This document shows positions 36,700 to 48,042 of a stretch of DNA of 64,000 nt, one piece after another. The stretch's first letter is position 1; each line of letters starts with the position of its first letter. Made by a program: the position numbers and the translations under genes. The notes beneath the pieces were generated by a model that did no database searches, had not been told where the DNA came from, and saw only the letters and a program-made list of their open reading frames with translations. The DNA is from Allodiplogaster sudhausi (lineage: Eukaryota; Nematoda; Chromadorea; Rhabditida; Diplogasteridae), in assembly GCA_945643635.1 (NCBI GenBank), contig CALZFC010000356.1, positions 2,437,001 to 2,501,000 on the forward strand, given 5' to 3'.

Positions 36700-37070
36700 T
36701 TTTTTCTTCCTAGAAATGACATTTTCCGCACGATTCTCATTCGGGACAAACCCGGATATGTCATTTCCCTCTTGGTTCTCATGCGGGACATACCCAAAAA
36801 ATACATTTCCCGCTGGTTTCTTATCCGGGTCATAACCAAAACGTACATTTCCCAGTCGGTTCTCATGCGGGATATATAGGTACATATGAAACATAAAATG
36901 GCATTTCACGCTCGCTTCTCTTCTGGGACATACCCCACAATAACGTTTCCCTCACGGTTCTCATTCGGGCCGTTCGCTCTACGCTCGGTTTTCATCCGGG
37001 GTACGCAAGTAAATAATGTCCACATCAGTGAGCTTCTCTTTGTGATCAACGTTCTCATACGGGGCGTTCT
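36700..37070 (-). repeat. Diverged ~51-bp tandem repeat, protein-like on minus strand
   Basis: Seven or so units carry the core GGTTCTCATnCGGGACATAC. On the minus strand four consecutive units read in frame as about 17-residue repeats: YIPHENRLGNVRF, GYDPDKKPAGNVFF, GYVPHENQEGND, GFVPNENRAENV. A stop codon separates these from two more units upstream (PNENREGNVIV, GYVPEEKRA). It is a minisatellite or a decaying repeat exon. Confidence 0.6.
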
Positions 37071-37689
37071 TATAACGACGTTACGTCGTCCACGATGCCT
37101 GTCGGCCGACAGATCGACCTAGTCGATGATCGGACCCCCCCCCCCCATTCTACTGAAGACGGCGATCAATTGGACGCCCGACGAGGATGGGTTGTTCATT
37201 TGAAAAATATGTTAAGCAATATCTCAGCATTTCTGTCGCCTCTCGTATTCTGCAACACGGCAATTCAAGCACGGCCATGAAAAATGGCAGTTAGTCAGAA
37301 TCGCACTTGCTAGGCTCCGCCCCTTTGCGGTCGGGCAAACGCGTCACTTGTCAATTTGACCTTGCGCACGCTCAATCAAACCAGGATACTGTACGTTTGA
37401 CGTGGGTATCCAGAGAAACAAACAGGACTCAGCAGAATCAATAATTTCCCACAATTGAGATTTTGCGCACAAAACAGGTATTTTAAATGAAATGCGTGAT
37501 TTTGGCTGCGTATTTGCAAGCTCCGCCCATTACTCCGTAGCCATGGATCAAGGCTTCATGGGGACCGCATTTATTAGGGGCTGAACGGCCGTGTGCAAGC
37601 GAGGAAATTGTAACAAGTCGGAAATTGACGAATCAACTTTGATTACAGTATTTATTGATTTTAAAGTAGCTATAATGAGAATTATTATT

Positions 37690-38560
37690 TCTCTTGAGAA
37701 TCCCGCCTTACATGCGCCAGCTGACCTACTGCATGGCCGTCCGCAACGGCCCGGCCGACCTGTACACAATGGTGCTCGGCCACGTAATCGCTGCCTTTTA
37801 TCAGGCATGACAAATCATTCTTTTATCATCCGCATCGAGAAGCAATTAAATAAAATTATAACTTAGTAAACGTTAAAATGCCCTAATTGTTCAGGCGGAA
37901 CGCGAGCGCTGCCTGTTCGGCCTGACCTGCACGGCTGACATCTCCCGTCTCAAGGAGTCCGTGTCTTTTGCTTGTGATTTTATCAAAATAAAATGAAATG
38001 AATCAGGCTGCTGCTCTCTTCGCTGCTCACTCCAAACGGCACGAATGCGGATTTGATCCGTCTGCAGGACGTCGGCCGTCTCTTCGCTCGCCTCGCCGAC
38101 AACCAGGCTGCCGCTCTTCTCCTCCCCGAATTCTTCTTCAGCCACTGGAACATCATCAAAGAGAAGTTTGTTGGCTGGGCCCACCTTGAGAATACAAAAA
38201 CTGGTTTTCGATTGGCCGATAAATTATTTCTTAAGGCTCAAGAATGCGCCCTCGCAGTTGAAGAGCGTCATTCTCGCTTCATTCCGTCATCTATCTACAG
38301 ACATCAATAAGGTGTTTATTAAAATTTTAATTTTAAATGTTTCGTTAATATTTTTTTCCATTTTAGCTGAATTCTTGGCTTCGTGACCATCCGGACGCCG
38401 CGAGACGGCTTTTTGTAATATCAATTTTATATTTATTGAAATATTGTAAATCAAAACATCTCAGGTGCTTGCTTCTGCAGCCTGCAACCGCGACTGGCGT
38501 GACAAGCATCTCGATTCGCTTGCCGCCATCTTCATGGAGAAGGAGATGTGCAATTACTAG
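37690..38560 (+). CDS. M1 aminopeptidase C-terminal fragment (inverted copy)
   Basis: The exons encode the helical C-terminal domain (ERAP1_C type) of M1 zinc aminopeptidases. Exons: 37697-37797 (MRQLTYCMAVRNGPADLY), 37896-37960 (AERERCLFGLTCTADISRL), 38007-38165 (LIRLQDVGRLFARLADNQ), 38237-38310 (NAPSQLKSVILASFRHL), 38368-38415 (LNSWLRDHPDAARRLF), 38465-38560 (ending AAIFMEKEMCNY, TAG). It lacks the catalytic domain. Sequence upstream of the first exon, intron included, is nearly identical to the minus-strand array at 39.5-40.3 kb, so it arose by inverted duplication. The first intron would use a GC donor (CAG|GCATGA), and the 37960/38006 junction is out of phase by one, so it may be a pseudogene. 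Confidence 0.65.
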
Positions 38561-38765
38561 GGACCTCCTCTCCCCTCTCTACTTGGGACCTCGTCCCTCT
38601 CCTGTGGAGAAGTGCTCTGTTGGGCCCTTCTACCGTCTCATCTTCCTTTGCCCTCCTTTCTCATGTTTCCCTTACTTCTTCTCATTCTCTGCTCCTTTTT
38701 TTGCGGAGCGCATAAATTGTTTTAGGGATGATTCTTTCACATTTCTTCGAACGCATATTCTGAAG

Positions 38766-39014
38766 TCATTCCCAAGCACTTCGGGAAACAGCACAATGGA
38801 GGAACCGACCAGGAAAACAGGTCAATAGGAACGTTATTGCCGTTTCCGGTAACCCTGCTGCCATCCACGTCTGCAATGATAATAAAATGAACAAGAGAAT
38901 GTTCAGGAACGGCAGAACGAAGCCCACACTCTGCGCTATCAAAAAAGCTTGGCAATCGTATTTCCCTCCCATCGAAGTGACTGCATTTCCATCTTCACAC
39001 TCCTGGGAATCCAT
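38766..39014 (-). CDS. Possible small membrane protein
   Basis: Open from ATG at 39014 for 82 residues, with MDSQECEDGNAVTSM followed by a hydrophobic segment (VGFVLPFLNILLFILLSL) and a second weaker one (ETAITFLLTCF). An internal TTGCAG acceptor near 38880 allows an alternative frame. No family recognised; it could be a receptor fragment. Confidence 0.3.
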   Translation of the reverse strand: MDSQECEDGNAVTSMGGKYDCQAFLIAQSVGFVLPFLNILLFILLSLQTWMAAGLPETAITFLLTCFPGRFLHCAVSRSAWE

Positions 39015-39265
39015 CTGATGATAAATTGCCTTAAAGAATGCAGTGACTTTACCTTTTTATTGAAATAAATTTACAGTGATACGAGACATACAATTCGAAT
39101 ATTGCCACTGAGGGGCAGTAAACAGACCTTTTACTCGAGCAAAACGGGGAGAGATGAAGTCAGAGTGCTACATTAGCTAAAACGGCCATTAAGAAATGGT
39201 CATGGTAAAAAAGTAAAACCTGTAATAGTCATTTGACATTTGAATGCTTAGGGAGCATTTGACCC

Positions 39266-39470
39266 AATGGGACTGGAAAGAAAGAAAGGGGATAAAAAGG
39301 AGCAAGCCAGAGAGACACGGGTTCAATTCTCTAGCAATAACAGAAATGAGAGATAACAGGAAATGGTAGGACCATTCTCAAGGCATTTTTATGCCCCTTG
39401 AACAAACAGCTAACCATAACCAAAAAGAAACAAATTAAAATGTACCGGATGAGTGGCAATTAATCAGTGG
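39266..39470. other. Non-coding spacer with a B-box-like motif
   Basis: No exon recognised. GGGTTCAATTCTC at about 39328 resembles a tRNA B box, but no matching A box or cloverleaf could be drawn. Confidence 0.35.
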
Positions 39471-39474
39471 CAGC

Positions 39475-40422
39475 GATTACGTGGCCGAGGACCATTGTGT
39501 TCACGTCGGCCGGGCCGTAGCGGTTGGCCATGCAGTGGTCAGCTGACGCATGCAGGGCGGGATTCTCAAGAAAATAATAATTCTCATTATAGCTACTTTA
39601 AAATCAATAAATACTGTAATCAAAGTTAATTCGTCAATTTCCGACCTGTTAAAATCCTCGCTTGCTTTGACCGTCTTGTGACAAGTGTTGAAGAGATTCT
39701 TGTCGGAAGTCCTCGAGTCGCTCACGAATGAAACGGCCTTGTTCAACTTCACAACCGAGGTTGCGAAGTTAACGATTAAACCGAGGTAACGATTACGTGG
39801 CCGAGGACCATTGTGTTCACGTCGGCCGGGCCGTAGCGGTTGGCCATGCAGTGGTCAGCTGACGCATGCAGGGCGGGATTCTCAAGAAAATAATAATTCT
39901 CATTATAGCTACTTTAAAATCAATAAATACTGTAATCAAAGTTAATTCGTCAATTTCCGACCTGTTAAAATCCTCGCTTGCTTTGACCGTCTTGTGACAA
40001 GTGTTGAAGAGATTCTTGTCGGAAGTCCTCGAGTCGCTCACGAATGAAACGGCCTTGTTCAACTTCACAACCGAGGTTGCGAAGTTAACGATTAAACCGA
40101 GGTAACGATTACGTGGCCGAAGACCATTGTGTTCACGTCGGCCGGGCCGTAGCGGTTGGCCATGCAGTGGTCAGCTGACGCATGCAGGGCGGGATTCTCA
40201 AGAAAATAATAATTCTCATTATAGCTACTTTAAAATCAATAAATACTGTAATCAAAGTTAATTCGTCAATTTCCGACCTGTTAAAATCCTCGCTTGCTTT
40301 GACCGTCTTGTGACAAGTGTTGAAGAGATTCTTGTCGGAAGTCCTCGAGTCGCTCACGAATGAAACGGCCTTGTTCAACTTCGCAACCGAGGTTGCGAAG
40401 TTGAACAATCAGCAGCCTGAAA
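39475..40422 (-). repeat. Three near-identical 316-bp tandem copies of aminopeptidase exons
   Basis: Copies start at 39475, 39791 and 40107, exactly 316 bases apart and almost identical. Each contains, on the minus strand, the exon for a helical segment near VEQGRFIRERLEDFRQ, an intron, and the exon for PPCMRQLT. In all three copies the second exon lacks one T relative to the plus-strand copy (CTGACCACTGC against CTGACCTACTGC), which breaks the frame. The lesion therefore predates the amplification. Confidence 0.9.
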
Positions 40423-42250
40423 ATATTCCATCCTTTTTTCAAAGAATACGGTGTCATCGTTGTTTGCAATAGTTGTCATCACAACGTTGAAACACAACGT
40501 TTCATTAGCTTAAAAAACCCCACTTCCGAACGGGTTCAGAGTTCTGAACAGATCTTCGCATGATGAATCCAACGTTTTCCGCCGCAGGAATTTTGGTCGA
40601 CTCGAATATTCCCGCAAACATGCGTCTTATGATCACGAATATTTGCAGTTAATTATCGCCGTAACTGGCAAGGATTACCACTCCAAAGTCATCTTCCGAT
40701 CGCACAGATTTAAGTAAGCGAATGAAGAAGAGAAAGACTCGAGGAGAGTCGTGTAGCTCAGAAGGCCGACTTCGGCAATGGCAAAGGTGTCATAGGCAAG
40801 GCGAGCGCGGATCATTGGGGAGAAGTTCTGATAAGAAAATGAAAATGATTTTTTATTAAAAGAATATTTACCTACCTCATAAGCATGTGGAAATGTCGAG
40901 TTTGAGCGCCCTCTTCTTGTCTTGTTCGTCAATTTCCGACCTGTTAAAATCCTCGCTTGCTTTGACCGTCTTGTGACAAGTGTTGAAGAGATTCTTGTCG
41001 GAAGTCCTCGAGTCGCTCACGAATGAAACGGCCTTGTTCAACTTCACAACCGAGGTTGCGAAGTTGAACAATCAGCAGCCTGAAAATATTCCATCCTTTT
41101 TTCAAAGAATACGGTGTCATCGTTGTTTGCAATAGTTGTCATCACAACGTTGAAACACAACGTTTCATTAGCTTAAAAAACCCCACTTCCGAACGGGTTC
41201 AGAGTTCTGAACAGATCTTCGCATGGTGAATCCAACGTTTTCCGCCGCAGGAATTTTGGTCGACTCGAATATTCCCGCAAACATGCGTCTTATGATCACG
41301 AATATTTGCAGTAAATTATCGCCGTAACTGGCAAGGATTACCACTCCAAAGTCATCTTCCGATCGCTCAGATTTAAGTAAGCGAATGAAGAAGAGAAAGA
41401 CTCGAGGAGAGTCGTGTAGCTCAGAAGGCCGACTTCGGCAATGGCAAAGGTGTCATAGGCAAGGCGAGCGCGGATCATTGGGGAGAAGTTCTGATAAGAA
41501 AATGAAAATGATTTTTTATTAAAAGAATATTTACCTACCTCATAAGCATGTGGAAATGTCGAGTTTGAGCGCCCTCTTCTTGTCTTGTTCGTCAATTTCC
41601 GACCTGTTAAAATCCTCGCTTGCTTTGACCGTCTTGTGACAAGTGTTGAAGAGATTCTTGTCGGAAGTCCTCGAGTCGCTCACGAATGAAACGGCCTTGT
41701 TCAACTTCACAACCGAGGTTGCGAAGTTGAACAATCAGCAGCCTGAAAATATTCCATCCTTTTTTCAAAGAATACGGTGTCATCGTTGTTTGCAATAGTT
41801 GTCATCACAACGTTGAAACACAACGTTTCATTAGCTTAAAAAACCCCACTTCCGAACGGGTTCAGAGTTCTGAACAGATCTTCGCATGGTGAATCCAACG
41901 TTTTCCGCCGCAGGAATTTTGGTCGACTCGAATATTCCCGCAAACATGCGTCTTATGATCACGAATATTTGCAGTAAATTATCGCCGTAACTGGCAAGGA
42001 TTACCACTCCAAAGTCATCTTCCGATCGCACAGATTTAAGTAAGCGAATGAAGAAGAGAAAGACTCGAGGAGAGTCGTGGAGCTCAGAAGGCCGACTTCG
42101 GCAATGGCAAAGGTGTCATAGGCAAGGCGAGCGCGGATCATTGGGGAGAAGTTCTGATAAGAAAATGAAAATGATTTTTTATTAAAAGAATATTTACCTA
42201 CCTCATAAGCATGTGGAAATGTCGAGTTTGAGCACCCTCTTCTTGTCGGA
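40267..42250 (-). repeat. About three 663-bp tandem copies of aminopeptidase exons
   Basis: The block from CAATCAGCAGCCTGAAAAT through the exon NFSPMIRARLAYDTFAIAEV to GTCAATTTCCGACC recurs every 661-663 bases (starts near 40406, 41069, 41732) with a few single-base differences. The third copy runs into unique sequence at about 42248. The 137-bp exon block shared with the 316-bp array occurs five times in total, so two amplifications with different breakpoints are nested. Confidence 0.9.
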
Positions 42251-45200
42251 GGGAATCGCAACGTCCAAGTGGCCATCGAAAACATTGGTTTCTTTATCTT
42301 ATTTTTATTTATCTTTAGTTAATTTATTTATTTATTTAGTAATCTCTTCAGACTTTGCAAATTCCCGAAAACGACCTCCAGAGAGCCAGAGAACGGGCGT
42401 CTGCTCCTTGCCAGAGAGGAGAAAAACGGGGACATTCCACTTGAAGCTGGAAAACAATTTTTTTATTTGATCCAAAGGGATTTTAGCAAGTTCATATGAA
42501 TAGGGGAGGCAAAACCCGCACCCGAACTCGAGATCCTGGAAGGGCGCCCGGTCGGGGTTCTCCTTGACGACCTTGAAGCGCGACTGAATGATGCGGACGT
42601 GGCTGTCGTTGAGGCGAGCGAAGGACAGAAGAGGGAAGTCCATATCAAACTCATTTCAATTTACGTTTTGTTATATTTTTGATTATTTATTTTTAATCTG
42701 CCTGTTCAGTCCACTGCATGGCGAATTTGGTGATGTCGCTGGGCTGGCCGCCCGGGCTCTTGATTCCGGCTCCTTTGGCGGCGTCCGCGAGTGCCTCCCA
42801 GAGGTCGGCGGAACGCGCGTTCCCGTAGCTATGCTTCTTCAGGTACGCCTGCATATTTACATTTTTCATTTATGATTTAAATTGCCACTTTGACTCGACC
42901 CTCAATTTCAGACTTTAAGCGTCCAATAATTAATTTTTAACTCGCCTGGATGCCTTTCTGGAAGGCTGCCTCTCCCATGACTTGGACGATCATTGCGAGA
43001 ACCGCAACTCCCTTAGACATTCTTATTAGTGTTTTACAAATCAACCTTTACAAATTTTCGACCTAATCGTTTTGGAAAGTTATCTTTTCGTTTAACCTTA
43101 TGTTAAGTGATGTCATCAAAGTTATCAGAGCGGATGCGAGGTCGAGAGGGCAACGTCCTTCTGTGCGGACTGCGTTCCATTACGAAGACAATGTCCTGAA
43201 AGCGAAACTATCCGGTTTATATGTTTACATATTTAATTATAACAGCATATTTTTCCTACTTTGACTATTTGGAATTGCTTGCGCACGAAGTCGGTGCCAT
43301 AAAACCAACCAAAGATCGTCCCACCATTCCATCGTCACCAGGTTGCCGAACCACTGCAAATTAACTTTCTGATTAAACATATAAATTTCATCGTAGTTCT
43401 TAAAGCTTTTTTACCTTAATATAACAACTATATAAAGCATGACTTTCTGTTAGTTTGGTATTTTGTGCACCATAACGAAATAAATTTGTAGCTTCCTTCA
43501 TATTTATAAATTAATTACTCTCACTTTTGAAGGTAATTCAAATCATGTTTTTTTTTCAATCGCGCCTGATGCGCCAGTTCGTGCGCAAGAACAATGGCAA
43601 CGTGTTGCTTCAAGGCCCAAAAAGATTTGGGCTTGAGGAGAAGTGCAGTTTCTCGGTACGTCACGAGGCCCCAGTTCTCCGTGGCCCCCATCGAAAAGTC
43701 CGGAATCGCAATCAGGTCTGCAAAAGAATGACAGTTATTCATCGAGTAGATCGATAATCGAGTCATTGGATCCTCCTTCGAATCGATAAATTCCTTCAAA
43801 CCCTACCAAGCTTCTGGAGTGGATAGTCGTTGCCTACGAACAATTCTACGGAATCGAGGACTTTATTGGCGGCGAAGACGGCGAGCGCTGTCTGGTTAAC
43901 TTTCTCCGGTCTCGCATACACGCGAATCTAGAAAGAAAGATGGTTTGGAGATCCCGTTTTTGATGGGTTCAAACTCCGGGTGGCCTCAAAAAAAACCCTG
44001 CCTATTACCACGCTCCGTCTTGCCCTCCTTGAAAGAGTGTTTGCCGACGAAGAGGGCAAGGAGATAGGAGGACATTACAGGAATTTCGTCAAAGATCGTT
44101 TTGTGGAAATTGCAATCTGCCGAGCTGGAAAAAGTCATCAGGTTGTCTGCCTCCAGGAAATTGAAAAGGCCGAGAAAAAGATTGGAATAGACGGCTCACA
44201 GTTGTAGATGCTCGAGTCCGTTGGAGAGGGCGATGGTGCCCATGGGGTGCTTGACTACAACGGTCCACTTGGCCTTGAATGTCGGCTTATCGAAGCAAGG
44301 AACGAAGCGGCGCGCGTAAAACGGCTCGAACTGAGTCGAGGCCGACACACTGAAACTTTACTGTTTCTTATTCATACAGTATACATGTTCCATTATAGAC
44401 GGAGAAAGATCTTCTTTTTTGTTGGTTAATACGGAAGTCCAATACTAATTTGAGAGAAGGAGACGCACATTTCCTTTCCTCCTTCGCGATGCTTTGCCTT
44501 GTAGAAGCCAGATAGCGAATCACTGATTCGGCCGTTAAACAGAATCTGGAAAGGAAAATCATCTAATATGATCTTATTTTCAGTGAAAAAAATAGAAGAG
44601 GAGATTTTTATCGATGTTAAGAAAACATACCGTGGCAACCACGCTCTCGTTCACATAGAGGTTTCGACTAAGGGTTATGGTGAGGATCTCAAGATCACTG
44701 TCCGTGGAGAAGTCGATGGCCTTTAGCGGCTCATTAATGTTCTGAAAATACAATATTTTAAATTTATTTAAATAATGAAAATTTATTTAATTTTTATATC
44801 CAAGGTAGATTCTGAGCAAGTCGTCACGATGGTTATCACAGTAATTGCTTCCTTGCTGAACGTGAGATTGCGCGAATGGAGCATAATAACATTTTCGTTT
44901 TTTCGCGGGCGATGATGGTTACGGTAACCTGCGAAGAAAGTGTTGCACTTTGTTACACAACTTGAAATTTCTCCAATTTTTGAAGACTGCCATTCAAATG
45001 ACCTTTCCATCATAAGTGAATTCCTTCTCAGCAGAGATTCGAGCCGCATAGCCGGGGAGGTACATAGACCGTGAGATCGAGGTGATAGGCACTGGGGAAC
45101 AAGGACTTTGGCAGCCGAATCGGCTCGGAGGCCGGGATGAAAGGAGTCATGGTTGGCTTGGCGGGTTCCATTGTCTTTCCCGTGTGTGGAGATTATGGAT

Positions 45201-45569
45201 GAATCCTGAAAAGACAATATTATTTCCGGTCAGAATGTATTTCAAGCTCATACTGCCGGGAAAAGTTTCAGTTTCGAACACAGTTCGAAGCTAATTTAAA
45301 TATCTGTACTAGTATATTCCATGAATTTTGAGGGTTTTCACGTGCATTCGACCCTCATTAGTATAATTTTTGTTTTCCTCCATTTCTCACATTTCCAATT
45401 TTCCTTTTCTAACTTGTTGTCACCGGCTCCCTGATATAGGGCAGACCAGAAGTTCTTGATAGCCAGTCCCGAGGCGAAGATGACAACGACGCTCACGAGG
45501 ATGAGAATGATGAAATAGCAGAGGCTGCTCGCGGAGCCAACCGCCTGCTGCTTGGACGGAGACCTGAAA

Positions 45570-46328
45570 TGAATTCATATTTTTTATGTTTTATGGAAGT
45601 TTTTATATTCAAATTTTGAATTCTAACTCTTTTAATTAAATTAAACAAAAAATTCCTGCGAAATTAAGCACTGATCCTGATAGGGGAGTATTATTTACAA
45701 ACATTCTTCGTTTTAGTTAAATAACTTTTTTGATTTATTTATTAAATAATAAATTAGAGCGATAGATATGAATGAAAGTGGGAGGTAACGGGAAGTGATT
45801 GAGAAAGATTGAGGGTGGCAGAGAAAAAAGGGGAAGGAGCAAAGCGAACCAGGCTTAAAGGAATTGGAAGTCTGCCGACCACTCGCCATGGCTTATCGAG
45901 CGAAGAGTGACGGGAACCAGTCAGAATGCGACGGATTGAGCGAAAAGGGCTAGTTACGAAATTCTAGGAATTCATTTGATTGCACTTTCACAATGCAAAA
46001 AGGTACGTTTTGCCCAATGTTGAATGTACTTTCACCCATAATTAAATTATTGCCCGTTTTCTGCGAGATTTCGCTGGAAGAAATTGGTTAAATTTCCATT
46101 TTATTTTCAGAAAATTAGAATGTTAAGCTTTAAAAATTTCCTGCACGTTTTATGCCCGTAGTCAATTTCGCATTAAGATAAGCAAAAGAAACTGAAAATT
46201 TTTTTTAATTTCACCCGTCTAAGATATCTACGAGTACTTGGTCAGCAGAGCGATCCGCTCTCTCATGTCTGTGCAGTTTTCAATAATTGCAAGATTTCTG
46301 TTGCCAATTAATCTCGCGCTCATTTCAG
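45570..46328. other. Interval between aminopeptidase and PDZ genes
   Basis: Mostly AT-rich. An ATG at 45992 followed by a GTACG donor (MQK) could be a first exon of the PDZ gene, but its phase does not fit the exon at 46329. No other gene seen. Confidence 0.4.
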
Positions 46329-47039
46329 CTGATTTTGCTGGAATGGGATGAATACGAACCCGAGCTGAGTCTGAGTCTCGGTAACTTCCAGAACCGCGTC
46401 CTCGTGTACAGCACCAAGACCGGCACTATCTCCGCCCATACGCTCAATGTAGCCTTTCGGTCGACTTATATAGCTCACGATGAGATCGAAGCAAATTTTC
46501 ATTCAGAAGCTCGACCACATCGTCGACGTCGAAGGCCACACCGTCACTGACAGGATCGTCTGCGGCAAGCTCATCCTGCGCTATCTCAAGGTGGTGGCAT
46601 GACGCTGAATTGCTGAATGATCACTTCTTTTGGTCCTTTAAAATTGTGGAATTTATTATCCAAACAAAATATGCGTGTAATATACATATATAATTATAGA
46701 GCAACCGGAAGTTCTCGCTGCTGATCGCGCGGCCGAAGACGACGGAGACCAAGAAGTGGGCGCATGACGCTCTCGAGTTCCATCGCAGGGTAAGTTTGGA
46801 TGCTCTGCGGTAATTGGTGCTATGGCTATTTCATCCAATATTCATTCGACATCAATGTATTCTTGACATTAGGGACTTTCCCATGGGGGGCGGCTGAAAG
46901 ATGAAATCTTTCATCTTTCAGCCGCCCCCCCATGGGAATTCTGCAGGGTGCCGGCCGCCGCGCGAATCCCGTCACCTTCAACGACGAGGTCGAGGCCTTC
47001 GACGACAAGGACAAGGCCTTTCGCTTCGTCAACAAGTAG
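46329..47039 (+). CDS. PDZ-domain protein, 3' exons
   Basis: Four exons join cleanly in phase 0: 46329-46448, 46507-46590, 46700-46789, 46947-47039 (TAG). They give 128 residues. The C-terminal half of a PDZ domain is visible: KLDHIVDVEGHTVTDRIVCG and SNRKFSLLIARP match the alpha-B/beta pattern of nematode PDZ proteins in which LI.RP is followed by an aromatic/basic tail. PDZ domains bind C-terminal peptides of partners and act as scaffolds. The C-terminus (FNDEVEAFDDKDKAFRFVNK) is acidic. The 5' exon(s) were not found. The last intron carries a near-perfect 29-bp hairpin just before its acceptor. Confidence 0.75.
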
Positions 47040-47199
47040 ACCACGCCCACTCGTCCATGCACTTCCTCCTTGCAAAGCCCCCTCTGCTCTACCTACTTTC
47101 CCTCCATAACACCGATTGTGAGCAAAATTGCTGTCTATTATTAGTAAATGAGTCTTTTGTAACACGAGGTGAGTCATTCGTCCAAGTGTCTTTTTAACA

Positions 47200-47820
47200 A
47201 TTTTTTTTAAGACAAGGAAAGCATTTGATCGAATTTTTTTTCGAAAAAACTGGATAAAACTGATTCCCGTTTGACCAAATGCAAATGAAGACCAAACGCT
47301 CATTTTGAGAGGCCTGAAATTTCCAGTGAAATTTTTAAAGATGTTTATGTTCATTTTTGCGTAGAATTCATATAGAACAATTTGAAGAGAATAAAAAAAT
47401 CACATCGAATGGACTATTCAGTTTTGCAATTGCTGAACTTTGAACGATATTATGGTTTGCATCCAAAACCGAAAAAAATTTGGAAACCAATATTCAAATG
47501 AAAATACCCAAAAAGTAATCGAGATTTTTCGTCGTTGAAACATATCAGGCGTAGTTTTTTCCTGCTCTTTCTTATATAGTATTCAGTTTTTTGTATGAAA
47601 TGTAAAAAAAATTATTGTCTGAAACCACTTTTCAAAAAATTATGTTGGACAAAAGTCATAGAATTTTGTCGAAAATGATCATATTTTGTGTAGTTTTGGA
47701 CGTCATTCTCTTAAATGAAATATAATAAGGAGCTTTCTATCCCAACTTGTGAAGCAAAAAAAAGTCTCTTTTCCAGTGAGCTATACTAGGCCAGATATCG
47801 ACGAGGGAGTTCTTTGATGA
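47200..47820. repeat. Dispersed AT-rich repeat, related to 29.7-29.9 kb
   Basis: 47385-47580 is similar, in reverse orientation, to 29690-29880. No open frame looks like a gene. Confidence 0.5.
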
Positions 47821-48042
47821 TTCCAAATCTGCAATCACTTCGTTTCTTGCTCTTCTTTTTTTTTCAAATAGGAATGAAGGTAAAGCACTTACTGCATACG
47901 GCGAATACTAGAGTAGAAAAAAAACACGGAAAACTGCCGACACCAAACGAAAACATGATGACAACAATAGTTTAAATAAAGCCCCATCTGCTATTCCATC
48001 TATGCAAACATTAATATATAATTTGCTGTCGATCTCATGGCT

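Larger units (their letters stand above)
39475..45565 (-). pseudogene. M1 zinc aminopeptidase (APN-like), degenerate
   Basis: M1 aminopeptidases remove N-terminal residues from peptides, usually at the cell surface. Exons on the minus strand, in order: 45565-45425 (membrane anchor, LCYFIILILVSVVVIFASGL), 45200-45015 (RLPKSLFPSAYHLDLTV, then a frame break before YLPGYAARIS), 44930-44800, 44740-44635, 44545-44430 (SGFYKAKHREGG), 44350-44207 (ARRFVPCFDKPTFKA), 44165-44015, 43928-43805, 43720-43567 (GATENWGLV and HELAHQ), 43353-43265 (WFGNLVTMEWWDDLWL), 43245-43130, 43022-42954, 42845-42708 (YLKKHSYGNARSADLWEAL), 42660-42475, 42440-42340, then the tandem arrays. GATEN replaces the usual GAMEN. 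In the WWDDLWL exon the codons for NEG, including the third zinc ligand Glu, are missing and the frame shifts. The locus is therefore probably a pseudogene. Confidence 0.8.

Noticed and set aside
39266..39350. GGGTTCAATTCTC as a tRNA gene
   Set aside because: Only a B-box-like motif; no A box at the right distance and no acceptor stem.
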